The translations under genes and the position numbers were made by a program. From NCBI GenBank assembly GCA_023391425.1, contig JAEWAX010000032.1:1-64000 (forward strand): a stretch of 64,000 bases of DNA, in the 5' to 3' direction. Shown here piece after piece: positions 19,011 through 27,835 of the stretch. The notes under the pieces are model-generated. The model did not search any database. It worked only from the letters and a program-made list of their open reading frames with translations, and had not been told where the DNA came from. Origin of the DNA: Bacillota bacterium. Its GTDB lineage: Bacteria > Bacillota > Clostridia > Acetivibrionales > DSM-1351. The stretch's first letter is position 1. Each line of letters begins with the position of its first letter.

Positions 19011-19735
19011 CACTTTACCCCTTTTTCCAAAAACAGGTACTCCATGTATGCCTGTCTTACCTTCCCGTAGAGAAGCCTGGATGTCGGTACTCTTTGTTTC
19101 GCACAAGTAATAATCTCCTTTGAACTTAATTCCTCAATATACCCCATATTAACGATATATGAACGGTGTACTTTAACAAACTCATCTCGACAAATAAGTT
19201 GCGTTTCAAAGTCGGAAAGAGAACCATATATCTCTTTTACACTGCCATCCGTTAAGTGAAAAAACAATCTTTTGTTCATAACCTCTAAAAATTCCAGTTT
19301 ATTAAACGGAATCCGCATAATTCCAGATGGTGACTTAACGTTTAAGGTTTCCTCTGATTTTTGCGCATCAAAAAAAAGCCTGTCTAATATATGAAACAGA
19401 TTCTCTTCTGTACCTGGCTTCATGAGATAGTAATGTGCGTCAACAGCATAGCTTTCCACCGCAAATTCCGGAGAGGATGTCAAGAAAATGATTTTTATTT
19501 CATTATCAAAACCACGAATTTCATGAGCTGCCTGTACTCCATTTAATCCAGGCATCACTATATCTAGAAGCAAGACATCATAGATACTGCTGCGCATGTT
19601 TTCCAAAAGCTCTATTGCATTTGAAAAGGCGTCATACCTCATGGGAAATTTTCTCTCATCTTGGTACCTATTTATCAATTTTGCAATGCGGGAAAGTTCT
19701 CGGATATCATCGTCACAAATTGCAATTTTAAGCAT
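19010..19735 (-). CDS. LytTR response regulator 2
   Basis: A 241-aa regulator. The receiver domain has AICDDD, the acceptor Asp in LLLDIVMPG and the Lys in YYLMKPGTEE. The LytTR domain has FVKVHRSYIVNMGYI. The start at 19735 follows GGAGGT at good spacing; the extra upstream residues of the open frame are not needed. It overlaps kinase 2 by TGATG coupling. The gene is divergent from module 2, and the LytTR-type repeats at 19811-19841 lie in the spacer, so it is the natural candidate for control of module 2 and perhaps of its own operon. Confidence 0.93.
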   Translation of the reverse strand: MLKIAICDDDIRELSRIAKLINRYQDERKFPMRYDAFSNAIELLENMRSSIYDVLLLDIVMPGLNGVQAAHEIRGFDNEIKIIFLTSSPEFAVESYAVDAHYYLMKPGTEENLFHILDRLFFDAQKSEETLNVKSPSGIMRIPFNKLEFLEVMNKRLFFHLTDGSVKEIYGSLSDFETQLICRDEFVKVHRSYIVNMGYIEELSSKEIITCAKQRVPTSRLLYGKVRQAYMEYLFLEKGVK

Positions 19736-19810
19736 CGTTTTACCTCCAAATATACCAAAATCCGACTTTATTTTATCATAAAAGAAGACCGTTCTCAACC
19801 AATAGTTCCT

Positions 19811-19877
19811 ACATTTTAGGTCGAAAAATTAACATTTTAGGCAGTAGACGATTACTAAAAATTATTTCTGCTATGCT
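19811..19877 (+). promoter_or_regulatory. LytTR-type direct repeats and extended -10 of module 2
   Basis: ACATTTTAGG occurs at 19811-19820 and 19832-19841, 21 bp apart, which is two helical turns. The 9-bp boxes with a 12-bp spacer match the geometry known for AgrA and ComE sites. The extended -10 TGCTATGCT has its hexamer at 19872-19877, 31 nt after the second box. No -35 consensus is seen. The start of the small membrane protein is ~55 nt downstream. Confidence 0.75.
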
Positions 19878-19931
19878 GAATACATGGCAGAGTAGTTTTT
19901 AACTATATCTTTTTTACAAGGAGGTGAAGTA

Positions 19932-20264
19932 TTGACAGTTATTATCCCTTACTTCATTGCAGGCATTAGTTCTATTGCTTTTTTTACGCTGTGGTTTATT
20001 ACTTCTTATCAGAAGCTTACCAATAAAAAGCAAGAGGTAATGACTGCGTCAGAGCAAGTGCAAATGCACCGGACACTGCTTGAGATTCAGGAACAAGGAA
20101 GTCCAAACGTACATGCCGCAAAAAGAATGCTTGATACCAGTTATATGATATATAAAGAAACAGTTAAAAGCTACAATCTTGTTCTAAAAAATCCCATTCA
20201 TCACTTCTCTGGCTTTATGATGGGATTTCGGTTTATATCTGACAATGAAATTCAACAAAACTAA
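19932..20264 (+). CDS. Small membrane-anchored protein heading SLH module 2
   Basis: A 110-aa protein starting at TTG after AAGGAGGTGAAG. Residues ~4-26 form one transmembrane helix (IIPYFIAGISSIAFFTLW). A helical, charged stretch follows with heptad-like spacing (residues ~30-85), giving a LemA-like look, though I cannot place it in that family. The C-terminal 25 residues are Phe/Met-rich. It ends 18 nt before the SLH giant and shares its transcript. It could be an assembly or export accessory for the giant; nothing in the sequence proves this. Confidence 0.8.
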   Translation: MTVIIPYFIAGISSIAFFTLWFITSYQKLTNKKQEVMTASEQVQMHRTLLEIQEQGSPNVHAAKRMLDTSYMIYKETVKSYNLVLKNPIHHFSGFMMGFRFISDNEIQQN

Positions 20265-20282
20265 TTAAGAAAGGAATTAAAA

Positions 20283-23200
20283 ATGAAGAAACGAATCGTC
20301 AGTATGCTTCTAGTGCTTTGTATAACTTTATCAATGTTGCCCATGCAGTCACTAGCTGCAGAGATACAAAGCAATGTAAACTCGGAAAAATCAAAAACTT
20401 TCGCAAATAACTTTTCCGATGTTAAGAAATCAGACTGGTTCTATGAATCGGTAATGCAAGCCCTGCAAAATGGAATATTCAGCGGAACAGGAGAAAAAAG
20501 CTTTTCTCCTTACGGAACCATGACTCGTGCCATGTATGTCACTGTTATGGGAAAAATCTCAAAAATCAATCCTGCTGATTACGTAGGCATTGGAGAATTC
20601 TCAGATGTTCAGTCAGACAAATGGTATGCCCCCTATGTAAAATGGGCGAATGATAAAGGAATTACCTCTGGTATTGGCAAAGGGAAATTTAATCCTGATG
20701 GATTGATTACTCGTGAACAGATGGCTACACTCACCGTTCGCTTCTTTGACATTTACAAAATTACATATCCAAAAGCCACTATTACAAGTACTCCTGCCGA
20801 CATAGACAGCGTTTCATCCTATGCAAGAGAAGCTGTTTTGAAGCTATGGAGCTGTGGACTTATAAAGGGTGAGGGAAATGGTAATTTCAATCCTAAGAAA
20901 AATGCCACCCGCGCTGAAGCGGTAGCTTTTTGCAATCCCATATATGAAATTGTTGAAAAATGGCTTATAGAAACCGAGAAAAAGCCTACGAAGGAAGAAG
21001 CAAAACCGGATGAAAAACCAAATCCCGAAACAGGTAATGGCGGAAGCAGTTCCAATTCTGGTGGAAGTAATTCTAATACTGGTGAAAGTAATACCTTTAC
21101 AGTATCTTTTATGGACGGCGAAAAGCAGCTTGACCGATTAGTTGTAACAAAAGGACAACCTGTTTCCCAAACCACTAATAACATAAAGACAGCAAAGGAT
21201 GGATGTATTTTCATTGGTTGGTTTACCAATAAGGAATGCACAACTCCGTTTTATTCAGAAGATCCTGTTAACTCCAATTTAACAGTTTATGCTAAATATG
21301 AAGAAATTCAAAAAGAGAGTCTGACCTTAACCTCTTTTTCTATTTTAGATCAATCCCCTGACCTCAGCTTTGTAATCCAAAGCTTGAGTCCAAGTGCAGG
21401 AGACGTTAAGGATAGTGCTGTATTGACTGTTATGGACGGGACAGAACCAGTGGAGCTTGATGTTAAAGATAATGGAGACAGTACTTACACGATAAAGGCT
21501 AAAGGCGGTTTCCGCGAGGGTTCATCCTATAAGTTGGACCTTGGTGAAGGATACATATTTAAAGATAAAGCTGAATCCATTCGCACTGTTAACTTCAGCA
21601 TTGAAAAAGCAGAAGTAGATAACTTGGCTTTGAATGATAATATTATTTATATTAAGGATACAGATGAAATATCATATAAAATCGGCAGCAATGCTCCGGT
21701 TGACGTACTTGAGCCAGTAATGATGAGCAGTAAAACCACCGAGGATGTAACCGGCTCATTTGAATATGCTGGTGCCAGCACTCTCAAGGCAAATGATGTT
21801 CTTTGTATTTATGAAACAGTTGATCCTCGTGAGCGTGACTACGCAAACAATGATTACATCAATGATTCGGAAGCTTATGTTGAGGTTACTTCTGTAAATG
21901 GAAGTACTGTAAACTTTATGAGTGTTGATGAAAACGATGCTGACAAAATAGTCTTTATGCCGGACACGATCCCCTTCTCGGTGGAAGTATTGCCTTCCGG
22001 AGAAACAGGAACGGTACAGAGCTCAGCTGTTGACAATGAAGCTAGAAGCGCAATGGGTCTTGACAAAGATCCTGAAGTGCAAAAAGGCGATTTTCTTGTT
22101 TTCTATGTAGGTGACTTTGCAAACCTCACCGAGGAATACGAACCCTACTATGGTGTTGTCACAAGCATTAATGGTGACACTGTTACCTATAATAAAACCA
22201 CAAAAGAGGAAATGGAAAAATCCATGGATACCTTCCTGCAGCAAGCACAAAAAGGTGATGCGCTCTTGGAGGGTGTAGATACAACAGCATTGTCCGACAA
22301 AATTGAAGAGCAGGTACGAAAGAGCGGTTTTGCCGAGGACGCAGCAGAGTACTTGGCAATGATGGCTACTCAAACCGAAGGCTTTAAAAACATGTCCGGA
22401 TTGACCAATTTCAAAATGACTGATAAAAACGGCAACCCGCTGACTGCCGAAGAGCTAGAGCTAATGGGAATTGGTGCAAATATAGAGCTTTCTGACGATG
22501 TTAAAATTACCGTTGAACTTGACAAAAGTTCCAAATATTTTAAAGATGGTATTAGGCTCGCTCTTGGTATCAAGGGAGAATTTTCCGTTGATGTGGGCGA
22601 TGGCGGTGAACTAAAAATTGATTTGTCTGCTACCTTTGTGGAAGAAATTGCTGTTAACATTACTGCAAGTGCCCATGCCAAGGTAAAATGGATTCTTTTC
22701 ATTCCGAAATTTAAAGAGCTGACTTTCCGCTCATCGATAGATATTAAAAACTATTCAGCCATCTCTATAGACGTAAAAATGTATACCGTGGAGAAGGAAG
22801 AAGACTCAGTATGGGATAAATTAAAGAGTATTAAAGGCGGTAAATATAAGAAAGTCTTTGAAGAAATTGAAGAAGTAAAGAGCAAAATCGACGAAGCAAA
22901 GGAAACCGCTGATAAAATCAAGGGATATAAAGAAGATTTAGAGAAACTATGGGCAACTGTTCCTTCCGATGTGACCAATAAGAGTGAATACGAGGGGATG
23001 CTCGACACCTTGGGAGAAATGAACGTAACCCAGGAACTTATGGGGCTTCTGAACCTCACTACTGAGACTGAGCTTGACGCCGGTGTCCGCAACCTGATGG
23101 AACGCTATTCAGAAATGTTGGAAAATGAAAGCGATTGGATAGAGCTTTTGAATAAGGAAATTTTCCAACAAGATATATACATCAAGTGTTTTGCAATCAG

Positions 23201-26200
23201 CATCAGTGCAAATTTTGTTATCAAGGGAAATGTCAATATCGCTTTAGGTGCCAACATGGAATATGTGGTTGGCAAGCGTTATTCCTTCTGGTTTGATATT
23301 ATATCCAAAACCAGCGGCAGCTCACAAATGGATCTTCTCGATGAAAGATTTGCTTTCCAGTTCTATGTTATGGGTAAAATTGGACTGAAAATGGGAGTCG
23401 AGGCTGAAATTGCTGCAGGAATTATTTCAACAAAGATAGGTAGCATTGGCTTCACAGCAGAGTTTGGCCCATACGTAGAGATGTGGGGCTACTTTATCTA
23501 TGAGTATTCTAAGCTAAGGCCTGCGAACACCTCCACCTGGACCTACGACGAGAAGATGATGGGTGCACTCTACCTGGAGTTTGGATTGTATCTGGAAATG
23601 ACCTTTAAGGCACAGGCCTTTAATAATTTGTTCAAATACCAACCAACTCTTCTGGACAAGAAATGGCCGCTGCTTACAGCAGGCACAAGGAATAATGTAT
23701 ACGACTTCGCTTATGAAATAGAAAAGGATGAAGTCCTGCCAATCAAAGACGAAGATAGTAACAGCGCAAACGGAACTACCATGAACTTGCCGGAAAGCTA
23801 TCGTCAAATGACATATATAGACCTTTGTGAAGGTGATATGGAGCAGGCAATATATGACTATAACAAATTTAACTACACTCTTTCCAACCGAAACTTTGCA
23901 TTTGATAAGGAAACGGGTAAAATCAGCGTAACAGTTCCCAAGGGAGTTCAGTATATGGAATGTGATTTGACTCTCACATGGAAGTCTGATAAGCTTGCCT
24001 TTAGCCTTTACGATTTAAAAGTTACTATTCCTCTTGTATGGACAAATCTATCGACTGAGGAATTGAATGAAAGATTTACAGCCAGCGTTCGTGTAGGAAA
24101 TGCACAGGATGGCTACACCACTGTGTGGAGCAAGCGTGTAATGAAAAATGGTGCATTTGATTTACCTAAAGCTGATGAAATCAAAACTATTTTAGGCCTG
24201 GACAGCTATGAAACATCTGAAAACGGCAATATCAAATACAGTGCTATCAACGGATATGGAGATCAGCAAACAGAAGGTTTAACAATTTTACGTGATAAAA
24301 GCTATTACTTTGAGGTAACTCCAAGAACATATACCTTGACATTGAAAGATGTAGAGAACTCAAATGGTACCAAGGAAGACAAACAATTCTCAGCTAAATT
24401 TGGAGAAGCTTTTGACCTTAGAGCTCTTACAGATAGCGGAACCAATGATGATGAACAGCAAAAATACACCGCTTTCCTGAAAGTTATAGCAAAGGATAGC
24501 AATAATAAGGAAATCCTGAGAGATATTAATGAGCCTATTGGCAAGGCATTTGCAATGGATATTTTAAGTGGTGCAACCTATACCGCAGCTTATTCGGATA
24601 ATTCCGCCACTGTTGTCTTCCAGTTCGAGGGTGTTGACCTAGAGCCTATGGAAGTAAAAATAAAAAAAGGTGATATTGCGTCAAGCAAATTCTTTGATGA
24701 GGAATTAAGTTCAAAGAACGCTATCGTAAAAAGTATTTCCCCTGTGTTTGCTCCTATAACCGGTGCAACCTCATATACAGTAGTATGTCAGGTTCAGGAA
24801 ACTCCTTTAGTTAAACACACCATCAGCTATAATACTAATGGCGGCAGCGTGATTGAGCAAGTAACTTATCCGGTTGGCTCAGTGATTACAAGACCATCTG
24901 ATCCAACTAAAACAGGATTTATCTTTGACGGCTGGTACAGTGATCAGGCTTTGACACAAGTATTTACATTCACTACCATGCCATATGAAGACATTACGCT
25001 CTATGCAAAATGGAGTGGCAAAGAATATACTGTTACCTTTGATGCAAATGAAGGTGCGCTTGAAGAAGGTGTTGAAGACACCAAGACAGTTATCTTTGGT
25101 GAAAACTATGGTCAATTGCCCATACCTTCCCTTTCAGGATTTGGATTTAAAGGTTGGTACACAGACCGTACAGATGGCGATAGGATTACAGCTGATATAA
25201 ATGTCACACTACCAGAAGACCATACCCTATACGCTCAGTGGAGCAATAAGACATTGATTGATGAAAACATCATCAGCATTGACACAAATCAAATATATGA
25301 TTACAACGGAGAGCATCATCCGCTTGTATTCACTATAAACGGAAGCGATATTACAAGCGGAAGCGCCATTGAAATAGACAGCTTCAGCGTAAAATACAAA
25401 CGACAAAATCTGGACAGCAGTTGGGGTGATACAGCCATTAATGCGGGTACTTATGATGTAAAAATCGTAAGAGGAGAAGATGAAACCTATGATTCTTATG
25501 AAAAGACTTTCACAAATGTGATGTTCATAAACAAGATTGCCCGCTTAATAGACGTTGACACTCACCCTGAAGCAGCCTCCTACAAGGCAAATATCCTGGT
25601 ATATGAATTGCCTGAAAATGCTTACCCCGGTGATGGTACTGTGCAATATGCAGCTTCTACCACGCAGACTGTACCCACATCCGGTTGGCAGGATTCCCGT
25701 GCTATTATGAATCTGGACAAAGGCAATTTCTATATTTTCGCCAGGGTTTCAGAAGGTGAAAACTATCTTGCTTCAGACAATGCTGTACAATCCACAAATA
25801 CTGTTTCTGTGGAGGGTATAGATGTGAACGGCAATCCGGGAGACTACCAGCATCTTATACGTATTAAAACCAGCGATATAGACAAGTCTGGAACGGATTC
25901 AATAATCAGTGGCCGGTTCTATTACCTAGATGGTACAAGCTCTACACTGACACATTTTGATAACGATGGAAATGACTTTGAGAAGGGCGATTTGGACTCA
26001 TATAGAATAAGAGAAGGGCTACGTGCTCCTTGGATGATTACGGCACTTGAGATTGACTATAACAGAGACGGTACCAGTCCTGGATGGCACTGCGAATATG
26101 TACAGCCATTAGTAAGTGCAAGCAGAATATTCCTTCCTGGCTTCTCCAAAACTTTTGAGGGAGAAATACTTACTGTCAATCAATGGTTCGGCGCAGAGGA

Positions 26201-26648
26201 TCACGATAGCAAGCATGTGGTTTGGAAAGGAAGCACCGATTCCATGAAACGTGAAATTACAAGCGTTGGGAACTTCGGAGATATCGCGGAGAATATAAGC
26301 TTGAGCAGTAGTGAAACCGAAAGCTATACCTTCACCTATGATGGCCTGATTCTGGATCAGTATGGATGCAAGCTTGAAGGTTCGTTGTATATACCTGAAG
26401 TATACAACTCTTACGATTACCTTGATGCACCTACACTAAGCATAACAGCCAGTGACAAATCATACAAGGATTACATGGATTATAACATTAATAGCGTTAC
26501 CATTGACAAAGTGTCGTTGTATGAAGCAATGAAGGCAAAGGGCGATACAGAAACAACATTTACAGTGACCTTGAAATTCCCTGAGCGTTCAACTACAGCA
26601 GATACTGCCACATACACAAAAACCATTACAGTAAAAATTGCAGACTGA
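20283..26648 (+). CDS. Giant SLH-anchored surface protein, module 2 (2121 aa)
   Basis: Signal peptide (ending SLAA-E), three SLH domains (about residues 40-90, 105-155 and 165-215), a Lys/Glu/Pro/Gly/Ser linker, and an InlB B-repeat (about 275-340). Residues ~345-1180 are a non-repeated region clearly homologous to that of the 3386-aa giant: both share segments such as ISTKIGSIGF / ISTKLASVGF and an MWGYF / LWGYF motif, and a KWPL / EWPL block. A charged helical insert at ~840-930 is longer here. Only two more B-repeats follow (about 1515-1655), then a YDG/MBG-like segment and an unassigned beta-rich C terminus. No LPxTG. Compared with the first giant, the repeat array is much shorter and MucBP-like units are missing. 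It lies between the small membrane protein and the second protease. Confidence 0.93.
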   Translation: MKKRIVSMLLVLCITLSMLPMQSLAAEIQSNVNSEKSKTFANNFSDVKKSDWFYESVMQALQNGIFSGTGEKSFSPYGTMTRAMYVTVMGKISKINPADYVGIGEFSDVQSDKWYAPYVKWANDKGITSGIGKGKFNPDGLITREQMATLTVRFFDIYKITYPKATITSTPADIDSVSSYAREAVLKLWSCGLIKGEGNGNFNPKKNATRAEAVAFCNPIYEIVEKWLIETEKKPTKEEAKPDEKPNPETGNGGSSSNSGGSNSNTGESNTFTVSFMDGEKQLDRLVVTKGQPVSQTTNNIKTAKDGCIFIGWFTNKECTTPFYSEDPVNSNLTVYAKYEEIQKESLTLTSFSILDQSPDLSFVIQSLSPSAGDVKDSAVLTVMDGTEPVELDVKDNGDSTYTIKAKGGFREGSSYKLDLGEGYIFKDKAESIRTVNFSIEKAEVDNLALNDNIIYIKDTDEISYKIGSNAPVDVLEPVMMSSKTTEDVTGSFEYAGASTLKANDVLCIYETVDPRERDYANNDYINDSEAYVEVTSVNGSTVNFMSVDENDADKIVFMPDTIPFSVEVLPSGETGTVQSSAVDNEARSAMGLDKDPEVQKGDFLVFYVGDFANLTEEYEPYYGVVTSINGDTVTYNKTTKEEMEKSMDTFLQQAQKGDALLEGVDTTALSDKIEEQVRKSGFAEDAAEYLAMMATQTEGFKNMSGLTNFKMTDKNGNPLTAEELELMGIGANIELSDDVKITVELDKSSKYFKDGIRLALGIKGEFSVDVGDGGELKIDLSATFVEEIAVNITASAHAKVKWILFIPKFKELTFRSSIDIKNYSAISIDVKMYTVEKEEDSVWDKLKSIKGGKYKKVFEEIEEVKSKIDEAKETADKIKGYKEDLEKLWATVPSDVTNKSEYEGMLDTLGEMNVTQELMGLLNLTTETELDAGVRNLMERYSEMLENESDWIELLNKEIFQQDIYIKCFAISISANFVIKGNVNIALGANMEYVVGKRYSFWFDIISKTSGSSQMDLLDERFAFQFYVMGKIGLKMGVEAEIAAGIISTKIGSIGFTAEFGPYVEMWGYFIYEYSKLRPANTSTWTYDEKMMGALYLEFGLYLEMTFKAQAFNNLFKYQPTLLDKKWPLLTAGTRNNVYDFAYEIEKDEVLPIKDEDSNSANGTTMNLPESYRQMTYIDLCEGDMEQAIYDYNKFNYTLSNRNFAFDKETGKISVTVPKGVQYMECDLTLTWKSDKLAFSLYDLKVTIPLVWTNLSTEELNERFTASVRVGNAQDGYTTVWSKRVMKNGAFDLPKADEIKTILGLDSYETSENGNIKYSAINGYGDQQTEGLTILRDKSYYFEVTPRTYTLTLKDVENSNGTKEDKQFSAKFGEAFDLRALTDSGTNDDEQQKYTAFLKVIAKDSNNKEILRDINEPIGKAFAMDILSGATYTAAYSDNSATVVFQFEGVDLEPMEVKIKKGDIASSKFFDEELSSKNAIVKSISPVFAPITGATSYTVVCQVQETPLVKHTISYNTNGGSVIEQVTYPVGSVITRPSDPTKTGFIFDGWYSDQALTQVFTFTTMPYEDITLYAKWSGKEYTVTFDANEGALEEGVEDTKTVIFGENYGQLPIPSLSGFGFKGWYTDRTDGDRITADINVTLPEDHTLYAQWSNKTLIDENIISIDTNQIYDYNGEHHPLVFTINGSDITSGSAIEIDSFSVKYKRQNLDSSWGDTAINAGTYDVKIVRGEDETYDSYEKTFTNVMFINKIARLIDVDTHPEAASYKANILVYELPENAYPGDGTVQYAASTTQTVPTSGWQDSRAIMNLDKGNFYIFARVSEGENYLASDNAVQSTNTVSVEGIDVNGNPGDYQHLIRIKTSDIDKSGTDSIISGRFYYLDGTSSTLTHFDNDGNDFEKGDLDSYRIREGLRAPWMITALEIDYNRDGTSPGWHCEYVQPLVSASRIFLPGFSKTFEGEILTVNQWFGAEDHDSKHVVWKGSTDSMKREITSVGNFGDIAENISLSSSETESYTFTYDGLILDQYGCKLEGSLYIPEVYNSYDYLDAPTLSITASDKSYKDYMDYNINSVTIDKVSLYEAMKAKGDTETTFTVTLKFPERSTTADTATYTKTITVKIAD

Positions 26649-26677
26649 TGGTAGACCAATAGCAGTAAAAATCTAAG

Positions 26678-26711
26678 CAGAGGCATCTATCCAAACGGAT
26701 AGGTGCCTCTG
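26678..26711 (+). promoter_or_regulatory. 15-bp intercistronic hairpin between SLH giant 2 and protease 2
   Basis: Arms 26678-26692 and 26697-26711 form a 15-bp stem with one G-U pair and a 4-nt loop. The protease ribosome site AAAGGAG follows directly, with no T-run. It has the same position as the hairpin of module 1, though the sequence differs. Confidence 0.65.
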
Positions 26712-26729
26712 AAAAAAAGGAGAACTATA

Positions 26730-27614
26730 ATGGGAAAAAGACTGATGTGCAGCTTGCTTGCCCTGGTGATTTTTTCTCAACCCGTCTTTGCTTCTGAATT
26801 GCCTACAGGAAAAGATATAAAAATTGCTATCATAGACACAGGCATATCCACCAAAGCAATCAATTCCGAGCAGCTTGCTCAGGGATATAATTACATTGAA
26901 GAGAATACGGATACAGAGGATAAAATCGGTCACGGAACTGCCATTGCAGGACTTATTGCAGGTCCATCCCCTACCAAGTTATCAGGAGTAGCTTCCTGTG
27001 TAACGCTCGTTCCGCTTGTATATCAAACAAAGGATCAAAATGGTAACATTAAAAAAGGGAACCATGAGATAGTTGCTAAGGCTATACGAGATGCAGTTGA
27101 TGTGTATGATTGCCGTATCATTAATTTAAGTGTTGGAACTACTATGGAAAGTACTCTTTTACGCGACGCGGTGGAGTACGCAGAAGAGAAAAATGTAGTT
27201 GTAATATCCTCAGTAGGAAACACAAATAAGAAAAATCCAGATTCTTTGTATTATCCAGCTTCTTATCCTACTGTAATTGGTGTTGGGTCTGTCAATAAAA
27301 AGGGACGGGTATCTGATTTTTCACAAAGAAATAAGTCTGTAATGTTGGTAGCACAGGGCGAAAAAATACGGACAGTCTCTATAGGTGGGAAAACCTTGCT
27401 TACAAACGGTACTTCCTTTGCAACTGCATCTGTTTCAGGTGCTGCTGCAGTACTGCTATCATCCAACCCGGAACTATCACCGGAAGAAGTACGGAGTATC
27501 CTATACAAGTCGGCAACTGATATTCTTGAGTCAGGGTATGATACGGACAGTGGCTGGGGAATATTGAATCTTGATAAGGCGTTGACTTTGGCAACAGAAG
27601 ATAAAGGAGTTTAG
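26730..27614 (+). CDS. Secreted subtilisin-like serine protease (S8), module 2
   Basis: A 294-aa protein; the ATG at 26730 has AAAGGAG before it. Signal peptide ends near FASE. Triad: Asp36 in AIIDTGIS, His68 in GHGTAIAG, Ser229 in GTSFATA; the oxyanion Asn lies in SSVGN. As with protease 1, the catalytic domain begins right after the signal peptide with no I9 propeptide. The two proteases share long stretches, including VDVYDCRIINLS compared with IDIYACKIINIS and the C-terminal GYDTxSGWG. Last gene of module 2, ended by a strong terminator. Probable target: the neighbouring SLH giant or its own surface partner (inference). Confidence 0.92.
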   Translation: MGKRLMCSLLALVIFSQPVFASELPTGKDIKIAIIDTGISTKAINSEQLAQGYNYIEENTDTEDKIGHGTAIAGLIAGPSPTKLSGVASCVTLVPLVYQTKDQNGNIKKGNHEIVAKAIRDAVDVYDCRIINLSVGTTMESTLLRDAVEYAEEKNVVVISSVGNTNKKNPDSLYYPASYPTVIGVGSVNKKGRVSDFSQRNKSVMLVAQGEKIRTVSIGGKTLLTNGTSFATASVSGAAAVLLSSNPELSPEEVRSILYKSATDILESGYDTDSGWGILNLDKALTLATEDKGV

Positions 27615-27647
27615 GATATTTTCCTCTGGTAAACGGTACAAGACAAA

Positions 27648-27700
27648 AGAGAAGCAGGCATCTATTCACATCATGTGATTGGATGTCTGCTTCTCTTTTT
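27648..27700 (+). terminator. Rho-independent terminator of SLH module 2
   Basis: A 15-bp stem (27648-27662 with 27682-27696, one G-U) is capped by an inner 6-bp stem (TCACAT/ATGTGA) and followed by TTTTT. Confidence 0.9.
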
Positions 27701-27717
27701 GTTAGCCCTGACATCTG

Positions 27718-27780
27718 TCAGAGGTTTTCTATGTAATAACGGTGCACCTTGATAAACTCAAATCGTGACTGCGGCCTATC
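27718..27780 (-). pseudogene. Remnant of a LytTR DNA-binding domain
   Basis: On the minus strand the frame ending at the TGA 27718-27720 reads FEFIKVHRYYIENL. This matches the recognition region of response regulator 2 in this window (FVKVHRSYIVNM). Only about 15 residues can be matched and the rest is lost. It sits just past the end of module 2, suggesting that another LytTR gene once stood there. The match is short, so chance cannot be fully excluded. Confidence 0.45.
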
Positions 27781-27835
27781 CTTGTAGGTAAAGGCCTTAC
27801 TGTTTATTTAACGCAAATGCATAAGTACTGATATA

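Noticed and set aside
20819..21241. Minus-strand frame opposite SLH giant 2, and similar antisense frames inside both giants
   Set aside because: These are antisense shadows created by the biased codon use of the repeat-rich genes; none has a ribosome site or family resemblance.
4917..26648. LPxTG sorting signals in the giant proteins
   Set aside because: Neither C terminus has LPxTG, a hydrophobic helix and a positive tail; anchoring is by SLH domains.
27100..27720. Idea that protease 2 contains an I9 propeptide between signal and catalytic domain
   Set aside because: Only ~14 residues separate the signal cleavage site from the catalytic Asp strand, far too few for a propeptide.
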